The notes under the pieces were generated by a model that saw nothing but the letters and a program-made list of their open reading frames with translations, did not search any database and was not told the DNA's origin. Shown here in pieces: positions 49,970-59,501 of a stretch of 59,501 nucleotides of DNA. This DNA is from Triparma columacea. Lineage: Eukaryota > Sar > Bolidophyceae > Parmales > Triparmaceae. The translations under genes and the position numbers were made by a program. Position 1 is the first letter of the stretch; each line of letters opens with the position of its first letter. The stretch spans positions 12,508 to 72,008 of the forward strand of contig BRYA01000132.1 in NCBI GenBank assembly GCA_030267965.1, read 5' to 3'.

Positions 49970-52900
49970 ATGGACAAATTAACAATCAATGATCCACCCC
50001 CACCGCCGGAGAAAAAGCCATCCATGAGGAAGGATACGCTAAGAAACATTGAAGTTGACATACAGGACAAATGGGAACAGGCAAAGGTGAGACCACGAAA
50101 CAGCGGAGGGAGGGGGAGGGAGGGGTAATACATACATATACCGTAGACACCCTATATCCCGTAGACACCGTACATCCCGGATATGCTGTACCAACACACA
50201 AACAATCATCTCACCCTCCCCCCCCTACCCCCCCCCTACCCCCCCCCTACCCCCCCCCTACCCCAGGTCTTTGAGGCTGATGCCGACTCTTCTGATGCCG
50301 AGCCCTTCATGGTGACCTTCCCGTACCCTTACATGAACGGTCGCCTCCACCTCGGACACGCCTTCTCCCTAACCAAGGCCATCTTCCGCGCCCAGTACGA
50401 GCGCAACAAGGGCAAGAATGTCCTCTTCCCCTTTGCCTTCCACTGCACAGGCATGCCCATCCAGGCCGCTGCCAACAAGCTCAGGGCCGAGATCGACGCG
50501 TACGGCTGCCCCCCCCAGTTCCCAGAACAGGACCCTGAAGTCCTAGCCAAGATGGTTGCGGAGGCTGAGAAGGCTGCCAAGGAGAAGGCAGCCAAGTCCA
50601 CTGACAAATCCAAAGGCTCCAAGTCCAAGCTCGTAGCCAAGGGCTACACCGGCATCGTCAGGCAGTGGAACATCCTTACCAAGATGGTCCCAGTCTCAGA
50701 GATCCCAAAGTTCGTTGACCCTGAGGTCTGGCTACAGTACTTCCCCCCCCACGGGCTCTCTGACCTGAAGAGGTTTGGTAGCGGAGTCGACTGGAGAAGG
50801 TCCTTCATTACCACGGCGACCAACAAGTTCTACGACTCCTTCATTCGCTGGCAGTTCAACACGCTCAAGGCCAAGGGCAAGATCCTCTTCGGCAAGCGCA
50901 ACAACATCTGGTCCATCCTCGACAACCAGGTTTGCGCTGACCACGACCGCTCGGAGGGGGAGGGCGTAGGACCCCAGGAGTACACCATCATCAAGCTCAA
51001 GGTCCTAGAGTTCCCCGGCGCCCTCGCCCCTCTCGCGGGGAAGGAGGTCTTCCTAGCCCCCGCCACCCTAAGGCCCGAGACAATGTACGGGCAGACGAAC
51101 TGCTTCGCCCTCCCCTCGGGAAAGTACGGGGCCTACGAGATGACCAACGGCGACGTCTTCATAATCTCCGCCCGCTCGGCCATGAACTTCGCCTGCCAGG
51201 GCTACACTCCAGAATTCGCTAAACCCAAGTGCCTCCTCGAGCTCACGGGGATGGACCTTATGGGCGTACCACTGAAGTGCCCGAACGCACAATACGAACG
51301 CGTTTATACACTACCACTCCTTACCATAAGCATGGGGAAGGGCACGGGCATCGTTACAAGCGTACCAAGCGACGCACCTGACGACTATGTTAGCCTACAA
51401 ATCCTCAAGGACAAACCTGACTTCGCGGCGAAGTACAACATCACACCGGATATGGTACAGCCTTTTGAGGTCATACCTATCATCGAGATCCCGGGATACG
51501 GGAACCCAGGGGAACCTTGCGCGACGGCGAAGGTAGTATGCGAGAAGCTGAAGATAAAGACGTTCAACGAGAAGGACAAGTTAGCCAAGGCCAAGGACGA
51601 GACGTACCTTAAGGGTTTCACTACCGGGATTATGAGGGTCGGACCACACAAGGGGAAGAAGGTCTCGGAGGTTAAACCGGTTATTAAGAAGGAAATGATC
51701 AAAGCTAATCAGGCGTGCCTATACTTCGAACCCGAGTCCAAAGTTATGTCCCGTACGGGTGACGAGTGCGTCGTCGCTGCAACCGACCAGTGGTATTTGG
51801 AGTATGGGGAGGAAGGGTGGAGGAAGAAGGTTGAGGGACACGTGCTTTCGGATAAGTTTGACGCGTATGACCCAGCGAGCTTGGAAAGGTATAAGCAGAG
51901 CTTGGCGTGGCTTAAGGAGGTAAGGAAGGAGAGGATGGGGGGGGGGAGAGAGCAGTATGGAAAAACGGAACACATACACAAATACACAACTACACACATA
52001 GAAACATACACACTAACGCACACAACCCCCCCCCCCCCCGCCCCTCTCTCTCTCGCAGTGGGCCTGCACCAGGCAGTTCGGGCTCGGCACTCAGCTCCCC
52101 TGGGACTCCCAGTGGGTAATCGAGTCCCTCTCAGATAGCACCATCTACATGGCCTACTACGCCATCGCCCACAAGCTCCAGGGCATCGACAACCTCGACG
52201 GGAAGAAGGGTAGCCCCGTCGGAATCAAGCCAGAGCAGCTCACCGACGCCGTCTACGACTACATCTACCTTGGCAAGGCCTACCCCGCAGACTGCGGCAT
52301 CACCGAAGACGTCCTCGGCTCCCTCAGGGCAGAGTTCAAGACCTGGTACCCCATGTCCCTCCGCGTCTCCGCCAAGGACCTAATCCCAAACCACCTAACC
52401 ATGGCCCTCTACAACCACGCCGCGATCTGGGACGAGGAACCGGGAATGTGGCCGAAAGGGTACTACACGAACGGACATGTTCAGGTGGACGCGGAGAAAA
52501 TGAGCAAGAGTAAAGGGAACTTCCTTATGATGGACGAGTGCGTGGAGATGTACAGGTGAGGGAGAAAGGAAGGGAAGAGGAGAGGCAACCTAAAGAGAAA
52601 GGCAGGACAGGGATGTACAGTGTGGCCTATACTCTTCGCTAACCCTTTTTTCTGACTTCCGTTCCCAACAATTTCGCCACCACCACTTAGCTGCGACGCC
52701 ACCCGTTTCGCCTGTGCCGACGCCGGTGACAGCCTGGAGGACGCAAACTTCTCCAGGGAGACCGCCGACAACGCCATCATGAGCCTCTTCACCGAGCTCG
52801 AGTGGGTCAAGGAGTCCGTAAACATTAAGGGTGACATGAGGGGGGGAGACGACATGGTCTTCATGGACAGGGTCTTTGACAACTCTATTAACAGACTCGT

Positions 52901-53871
52901 GAAGGAAACTGATGAGGCATTTGGTGGCATGCGCTTCAGGTAAGAATTTGAGTATGCTAGAAGGAGGGAGGATGATTGAGAAGCACCGAACTGGCACGCA
53001 AAGTTTAATAATCTAACACCGCTTTTCTCCCGCCCTACTTCTCCAGGGACGGACTCAAGACCGGATGGTACGAGCTCATCGGGGCCAGGAATTCCTACAG
53101 GGACTGGTGCCAGGTGAGCGGGGTCACCCCTAGGGCCGACCTGATCGATAAGTTCATCAAGGTCGTAGCCGTGATCATGACCCCAATTACCCCCCACTGG
53201 AGCGAGGAGATCTGGAAGATCATCGGTGGGGAAGGGTTCGTTGTCAAGGCCCCATGGCCGGTCCTCCCCGTCGAGGACAAGCTCCTCACGAAGCAGTCAA
53301 GCTGCCTCTTCAAGAGCCTAAGGCAGTTCCGCCTAACGGTACAGAAGAGCAAGAAGAAGGTCAGCAAGGCCGTCATCATGGTCGTTGACAACTACCCAAC
53401 CTGGAAGGTCGATGCCCTTGTCTGGATGAACGCGAATATTGCCACTATTGAGGACAGCAAGAAGTTCATGGGAGACCTGAAGAACTGGACCAAGGAGGTG
53501 AGAGATGAGGAGGGGACGCAATATAGGCAAAGGCATCTCAGATCTGGTGATACCCTCTCCGCTATTTCGCTAACCACCTCAACCCTACCCTCCTGCAGCT
53601 TGAGGACAAGAAGAACGTGAAGAACGTCATGCAGTTCGTCAGTTTCGTCCGTAAGGAGTACCTCGAGCTCGGTTCAGTCGCCTTGGATCAAACTGTCCCC
53701 TACGACCAGATGGAGCTCTTCCAGGGTGTCGCTAAGTACATCGCTAACCAGCTTCACTTGAACGTTGAAGACATCTCGGTTGTGGACATCGGGAAGGATG
53801 GACCTCCGAAGGGATGCAAGAACAGCGACGGAGTTGGACCGGGTAAACCAGGCATCTTCACCATGTCGTAA
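49970..53871 (+). CDS. LARS1: Cytosolic leucyl-tRNA synthetase
   Basis: Charges tRNA-Leu with leucine for cytosolic translation. Six exons (49970-50086, 50267-51919, 52059-52555, 52691-52939, 53047-53497, 53599-53871) in phase give 1,079 residues, a little shorter than human LARS1 (about 1,176). The class I signature HIGH appears as HLGH (about residues 66-69) within PYMNGRLHLGHAF. KMSKS is at 737-741 (VDAEKMSKSKGNF). The editing domain shows ATLRPETMYGQTNCF and IVTSVPSDAPDDY, as in archaeal/eukaryotic cytosolic enzymes. The C-terminal domain is present. No transit peptide is evident. Intron 1 has an unusual repeated C-run acceptor tract. Confidence 0.96.
50216..50266 (+). repeat. Repeated (C)8-9TA polypyrimidine tract at the end of LeuRS intron 1
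   Basis: Four to five consecutive CCCCCCCCTA units run into the CCCCAG acceptor. The opposite strand is G-rich and could form a G-quadruplex, and the C strand an i-motif. Confidence 0.85.
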
Positions 53872-54829
53872 TGGAGGGGAGATATAAGTGGGACTCATTT
53901 AAGATCAAGATAATACTTCTTATTAGTACGGGGTGTCCTGGGATCTTATACCGGTTCCAACGTTGTCAAATCCGTCACACCCCTCCAATCGTTCAGCTCC
54001 CCCCCACACGCTCCCCCCCCTGGATCTCATGATGATGTGTATGATCCTTATTTTCTCGATGACTAGATGACGGATTCATGCGACATCTAGCAGCTTTGAT
54101 ACAACTGCTTTTGCCGTGTATATATTGGGCGACCCCATCGGCAATTTCAATAACATTTACAAACAATTTAGCTCTGTTGTTGAGCTTCTCAAATTGCTTG
54201 GAGCATTTGAATCTCATATCGCACTCGTATTCTACCAGGTGAGCTACCATTATGGATAGATGATAATAATAAAGAGACTGATGACGTTTATTTTCCAAAT
54301 TCGTTCGTTGGGGGGACAAATGGGAACCAGGACCTACCGATATCCGCCTGCATGGTTTGGAGGATTTCAGCTCTTTTCGACATTTTCAGTGACGTTTCAT
54401 CCCCCCTCGGCGCTGTCATCCATCAATAGCGGATTTTTAGTACGACGATATCCTGTATTTCGCAACAAGCCCTCTCCCCCTCTCCCTAACCTCTCAAAAC
54501 CTCCCCAACCTCCCACTGCTCTTCCCAGGTTGAAACAAAAATACTTATTCCCCCCCCCCCGTACGACTCATTGAAGGTAAGAGTTTGAACCATTTTTCGA
54601 AGTACATTGTATGTCTCCGTTACCTTCGATAAAAATTCGCGAAACACGAACTTTCAAAGTTCTTTTTAATCCGCTTTGACGGTTGGGGGGGGACTTTCGT
54701 AAATTTCTGAGACCTGTTCCGTAAATAGCACGCGAATATTGACTTACACCTACAAATTTTACCGCCCGCACCCGTTCGTTTACCCTTACGCGCCATTAGA
54801 ACATTAAAAAAACTATTTTAAGTGTTAAA
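53872..54829. other. Intergenic region, no clear gene
   Basis: 958 bp between the LeuRS stop and the START-membrane gene. A C-rich block is at 53990-54025 and another at 54544-54560. One modest minus-strand frame is listed separately. The last 250 bp before the next gene are AT-rich, as expected for a promoter. No RNA gene is seen. Confidence 0.45.
53993..54250 (-). CDS. Doubtful small open frame
   Basis: Minus-strand frame from an internal ATG at 54250, about 85 residues, containing VEYECDMRFKCSKQFEKLNNRAKLF and a His-rich end. It has a more protein-like composition than the surrounding frames, but there is no recognised domain, no splice support and no clear promoter. It may be a remnant or chance. 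Confidence 0.15.
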   Translation of the reverse strand: MVAHLVEYECDMRFKCSKQFEKLNNRAKLFVNVIEIADGVAQYIHGKSSCIKAARCRMNPSSSHRENKDHTHHHEIQGGERVGGS

Positions 54830-57800
54830 ATGAGCACTGAAGCGAGTCCCAAGCTGGAGGACAAGCCTGTCGTTGCTGCAAATGATACTGAGAGGGGTAC
54901 CACTGACAAAGAAAAACTTGCCAACGTCGAGAGCGAAGTAAACGAGGGGATTGTAGGTGCTCCTGACGATATTGTTGAGTTGATCAATGACAATGATATG
55001 GAGAAGGGACATGTTACTCGCGTCTACGCTCCTCCAGACAAGCTTGACGACGCCGAAAATCTGGTGGACGAAAAAGCCGAGGGGATGCAAGTGTCCCCAG
55101 TCAGTGTCGGTGACACCAAACAGACTGATGAGGAGATTGACCAAGCCGCGCTGGAGGCTCTTGCCAATATTATTAGGAATGAGCCACAGGATTACACCGA
55201 GGAGGAGAAAGATGTTATGAGGGACGGCAAGGAGTTCTATGAGAAGTGCATGGCAAGCAAGAAATTCAAAAAATTGAAGAGTCCAGATCCCAGGTTGAAG
55301 ATGACAGCTGTGCACCTCGAGGGTGAAAGCCTTGTGACAGGCATGTGTGAGGCTGTTGTCGATGCTTCACTTGCAGAGTGTGTGGCATATGAGTTCATCA
55401 AGGATTCAAGGCAGAGGCAGGCCAAACTTGGGAAAAAGTACAAGGCCATAGAAACAAAGAAGCTGAACAGCCACTCACAGCTGTATTTGAACAGGAGGAG
55501 TCTTGGGGTGCGAGGATTCTCTGATAGGGAGTGGAGGCAAATTGGATGTTGGCTGATAGAGGAGGGAGGGCAGAAGTGTTGGACAGTGTACAAGGATACC
55601 GACTTGCTTAACAAAGACTTCCCATTGAGCCTAAGGACTGTGCTTGCATCGGCAACAACTACCTGGATGTTTGAAGCACTCACAACCACTGGTGGCGTTC
55701 CCCAGACTAAAGTCACATTTGCTTCTAAGGTGGACATCAAGGGCTCTGTGCCAAGCTTTATCATGAATCGCTTGTCAACCGGGTATGCAAGCAACATGAT
55801 TGAATTGCGGAGGAAGTTTCACCAGAGTGATGACAAGATTGACAGGGCTGCTATGGAATACCTTGCAAATATTATCAAGAAGGAACCTCAAGATTATACA
55901 GAGGAGGAGGAGAAGGCGATTATGAAGGGGAAGGAATTCTATGAGAAGTGCAAGGTGGAGGAAAACTTTGATGAACTGAAGAGTCCTGATGACAAGGTCA
56001 AGATGAAGCTAGTTCATGTTTATGGGGCCAGCAGTGGGACAGGTGTTGCCACTACTGTAGTTGATGCTAGTGTGGAGGAGTGTGCTGCGTATGAATTTCA
56101 CATAAACTCAAGAGAATACCAACATACCACAGACATGAATGGCATACTTGCTTCATCGTTCAAGGAGTCAAACAAACACAACCTGTTTGTACGCCAAATA
56201 AGAACTCTTGGCGTCCCTGGGTTTTCTTATCGAGAAGGAAGACTTAGGGCAATCTGGAAGGTTGAAGGTGATGGCAGTATTATTCTCTCTGTAGCAGACA
56301 CTGAAGACCTAATGGAAGAATTTCCTGTTGATCAAGGAAGTGTCTTGGTGTCTGCCCAATCAGTCTGGTAATTTGAGTCCCTTCAATCCATAGGCGATGT
56401 GCCACAAACAGCCGTGACATTCGTCTCTAAAGCGGATTTCAAGGGGGCAATTCCTACATCTCTATTTAACACAATCGCCCCGCAGTTTTTGGCCGCTGTT
56501 TCTACACTGCGAAAGAGATACGACCAAAGCAAAGAGATTGATGCCTTCAAGAGACAGCAGACCATTGCAAAGTTTGAGGAGATTGCAATTGAGGGGGCAC
56601 CAGGGATTGAAAGTCACTTTGACGAGATTGTGGGAGCTCAAGAGATCAGTAATGCGTTGTCTGGACAGACATTGATAAAGGCAGAGAAGGGAATGGGATG
56701 GGGAAAGACTTCAATAACTGTGAGAGCATCCCCCAAAGAAGTAGGAGCATTCTTCTGGGGCCTTAAAAGTGGAGTTTACTCCAAGCTTGGGGTTCACAGA
56801 GTTAACAACAAGACATTTGTAATCACAGTTGAACAGGAAGGGCATTTCACAGCTGTAAGGTTCTCAGAGGCTGGTCAGTTGAAGACAGAAGTAGGAATGA
56901 CTACTAGACAGGAGGGGTTAGGAAGGGCTGCCAGCAAACAGAGTGTAATTAAGCACCTGAGCATGGCAACTGATGCTGCTTACTACTTTGATAATCTGCT
57001 GAAAAGCAACGAAGCAAGGGAACAGGATGGGAGGAGGTTTGGAGAGCAGCTGATGGAGAGAGTGAAGAAAAGGACAATTGTGGACAGCAAAGTAGAGGTT
57101 GTGAGGGAATTTATTGCTGCCAATAGGGCACTGAAAGAGATTACAGAGCAGCATGGTTTCATGAGAACTATGCTGTATGCTGTGGTTATGAACAAATTTA
57201 AAAGGAGAGCGACAAATGAGGGAGAAAAAAATAGTGAGGAGGAAGCCAGGGGTTGGGAGATTGGGAGTGCAATGACAGCAGTTATGTTGACTACTTTGAC
57301 TGCTGCTCATGCTCTTGATGAGTGGGCACATCAATTCACTGAAGTGCATGACGTCATGAATGAACATCCTTGGTTAAGGCCCATGCTTGAGGAGATTGTT
57401 ATGAAACTATTTATGAAGTCAAACTTTGGCTTGAAAGCACGGGTTATGGCAGGTGCAGTACTGAGCATGACTGATTTGGTGACTGATGTGTATGTGACAA
57501 ACATGTTTTGGCGAGGTAAGAAATATGGGTACTTCAAGGCTTCTTTGGCAAGTTTAGCAGTGTCAATTGGCATTCAGATGCTTTTTGTTTGGGGACAAAA
57601 TAGGAAATTAGGGATGAAGAGGGTAGTTTGGGAGTGGATTCCAATCTTGCTTGGGTACAAGCCTGCTGTTGATGCTTACAGGGTGGCAACTGGAGCAAAG
57701 CCAGATGTTGGGGCTGCAGTTGACCCAATGTATGAGATGACAGTTATAAAAGTTGTTGAGATGTTTGCTGAGGCAATCCCTGGAGTAATCATCCAACTTA

Positions 57801-58870
57801 TGGCTATAGCATCAAGTGACAAAGATGCTGGAACTTCAGCATGGCTTTCTGTTGCAGTGTCAGCAATTACAACAGGCTTTGCATCAGCAACAATTAGTTA
57901 TGACTGGGACACAAACCCTGCTGGGAGAGAATTGGCACCAGACTTCTATGGGTACATACCAGCAAAAGCAAGCAAGAGAACACTAGTTTTTGTGTCCATG
58001 CTGCTGTACACTGCAGGAATGCTTCTATTTAGGTGTACAACAATAGTTCTTCTTGGGTTGATGGGAGGTAGTTGGGTCTTTCTCTACATTGGAGCCGACA
58101 TTTGTCTGTACTTATTGGTTAAGATATTGAGGGGAGACTTTTGGTACTGGCTTCCATTTGGGGGCAACGTAGAAATTGTGAGTAGCATTTTGATAAGAGT
58201 GATTAACAAGATCATCACAGACTTCACTTCAATGGTGCAATTTAGACATCCTAATGAAGTTGGGGGAGCCTATTGGTTGTTTGGTCTTTTGTTGACAATG
58301 GGAAGCCTACCAGTGTCAGTATATGTAGCTTCACCTTATGTTGATCAGAGAGCTATTGCACTTGCTTCATTGATTGTCAAATATTTCTTAACAATAAATG
58401 CCATATGCTTTGCTGCCTTCTTTTTCAACATTGATCGTAAGTACTTGCATACCTTCTGGAGCACACAGAGGTCAAAGGATATGTCAATGTCATATTTCCT
58501 TGAAGGGGGAAGCGATGCAAAAAAGTTTGAGGTCTTTGCAAATTCAAGGCATCATTGGGTCTCAATTGAAGGAGAAATTAAGAAATGGGTCGAGCTGAAC
58601 TGGGCAAAATGGGAAGAGGAGCAACCAGAGTGGTTTACTGATGTGAAAAAAGCAAGTGTCCCAGAGGAGTTCATTCCAGCAGATGGAGATGCTAGAAGGA
58701 GAGAGAGTGTGAGGAGAGCAAGTGTTGATGCTGAAGCTGAGGGTGGTCTAGCAGGTGCTTTGGGAGCAAGTATTAGGAGAGCAAGTGTTGGAGGTGCTGA
58801 TGGTGGAGATATTATAGGGGTAGGAAGTAGGAAGGCTAATGTGAGCAGTGTTGTTCAGACAGAAGGATGA
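54830..58870 (+). pseudogene. Tandem START-like domains fused to a multipass membrane region, interrupted by one in-frame TAA
   Basis: The frame runs 54830-56371, ends at TAA (56369-56371), and continues in the same frame to TGA at 58868-58870. Without the TAA it would encode about 1,346 residues. An acidic N-terminus precedes START-like module 1 (about residues 155-335) and module 2 (about 340-540). The modules share the phrases TEEE.DVM..GKEFYEKC and LGV.GFS.RE. A third, more divergent START-like segment and six to eight membrane helices follow. Two of these carry MTDLVTDVYVTN and KVVEMFAEAIPGVIIQL, a weak XK-related (XKR) pattern. The C-tail has RRASV-type sites, candidate basophilic kinase targets. 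The stop falls where module 1 has Met, inside the conserved W-M-F-E segment. It may be a pseudogene, readthrough gene, assembly error or two genes. The 3' half is more AT-rich than neighbours. Confidence 0.7.
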
Positions 58871-59501
58871 AGATGGGGAGTAACTAAGAGGGCAGCAACA
58901 TTTGTAGGAAAAATTGATTTGATTTGGTGTTGTTGTGATTATTTTGTAAATGTTATAGTAGTTTGTGAGTATTGTGGAAGTGTTATAGTGGTTTGCAAGT
59001 ATAATGGAAGTGTAGTAGATGTGGATAAAGATTTGAAAAGGTTGTGGAAGTGTTATAGTGGTTTGTAAGTATAATGGAAGTATAGTAGATGTGGATGGAG
59101 TTTTGAAAGTATGTGGAAGTGTTATAGTGGTTTGTGAGTATGATAGAAATGTAGTTGATGTGTAAGGGGATAAATAAAAGATAGATGAGTGTGTTATGGA
59201 GAGGAGAGAGAAAATTGGGAGGAAAGAGTAGAGGAGAGGAGGATATAAGGAGAAATGGTGTGTGTGTGTTTGTAAGTGTGGTTAAAGGTGTGTATGTGTG
59301 TGTGTTGGTGTAAGAGTAAAGTGTGTGTAAAGAAAGAGTGTGTAAAGAGAGTAAAGGGTGTAAAGGGTGTAAAGAGTGTAAAGGGTGTTAATATTGTAAA
59401 GGGTGTTAATATTGTAAAGGGTGTTAATATTGTAAAGGGTGTAAAGGGTGTAAAGGGTGTAAAGGGTGTAAAGGGTGTAAAGGGTGTAAAGGGTGTAAAG
59501 G
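58871..59501. repeat. G/T-rich minisatellite region up to the window end
   Basis: Three ~70-bp units start near 58973, 59043 and 59112, each beginning TGTGGAAGTGTTATAGTGG. A TG-rich segment follows (59255-59335). From about 59350 to the last base there are tandem 9-bp GTAAAGGGT units, mixed with 18-bp GTTAATATTGTAAAGGGT units at 59385-59435. No gene is seen. Confidence 0.9.

Noticed and set aside
56369..56394. A 26-nt intron GTAATTT...CCATAG removing the stop in the START-membrane gene
   Set aside because: GT and AG are present, but 26 nt is far shorter than any other intron here and its removal would shift the frame, losing the conserved V-P-Q-T sequence.
1..59501. CRISPR arrays, operons, phage or insertion-sequence genes, tRNA or rRNA genes
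   Set aside because: Repeats lack unique spacers of constant length, all genes have eukaryotic structure, and no cloverleaf B-box or rRNA core sequence was found by reading the gaps.

Overview
This is an intron-containing, gene-dense eukaryotic nuclear window with no prokaryotic features. It holds about 25 protein-coding loci in 59.5 kb. Introns are short (mostly 70-260 bp) with GT-AG ends, GTGAGT/GTAAGT donors and C-rich acceptor tracts. No tRNA, rRNA, transposase, integrase or CRISPR array was recognised. The gene families (nested START/FYVE kinase, BspA-type leucine-rich repeats, YHYH secreted protein, calcyphosin-type EF-hand arrays, protein-only RNase P) suggest a stramenopile (heterokont) alga, perhaps near bolidophytes, diatoms or pelagophytes. 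This assignment is an inference, because no marker gene is present.

Layout. 1-3.4 kb: end of a secreted/anchored protein, then two minus-strand genes with N-myristoylation-like starts, one carrying two Tudor/SH3-like repeats. 3.7-8.8 kb: a 1,395-residue DEP-START-FYVE-AGC kinase in eight exons. 8.9-10.8 kb: Xaa-Pro dipeptidase. 10.9-14.1 kb: GPR180/TMEM145-like seven-helix receptor (minus). 14.4-17.3 kb: NOT4-like RRM-CCCH protein with poly-Q tracts. 17.4-19.2 kb: MYND-TPR-RING protein (minus). 19.8-22.2 kb: tesmin/LIN54-type CXC protein ending in an F-box (minus). 22.6-28.6 kb: four genes with signal peptides (deaminase, esterase, YHYH protein, Cys-rich protein) and a glutathione S-transferase. 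28.9-35.5 kb: seven-module calcyphosin-like EF-hand protein. 35.7-41.3 kb: ankyrin-MYND protein, a multipass membrane protein, a Frag1/DRAM-like protein and an RluA pseudouridine synthase. 42.0-46.3 kb: two tail-to-tail BspA-like LRR genes. 46.7-53.9 kb: protein-only RNase P, TMEM222/RTE1-like protein and cytosolic leucyl-tRNA synthetase. 54.8-58.9 kb: tandem START-like domains fused to a multipass membrane region, broken by one in-frame stop. 58.9-59.5 kb: minisatellites to the window end.

How genes relate. The window is not an operon. Most genes sit in divergent pairs sharing 200-400 bp of upstream DNA, with convergent neighbours separated by as little as 87 bp. Themes are lipid and calcium signalling (START/FYVE kinase, START-membrane protein, EF-hand array), translation and RNA handling (LeuRS, PRORP, NOT4-like, RluA), and secretion. 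I see no evidence that these form one pathway.

Most unusual items: the START domain interrupted by a FYVE finger in the kinase; the sevenfold calcyphosin array with its own repeated linker domain; the in-frame stop dividing the START-membrane protein; the CXC/F-box join; a NOT4 homologue without a RING; and two introns in unrelated genes that share sequence starting exactly at their 5' splice sites (introner-like).
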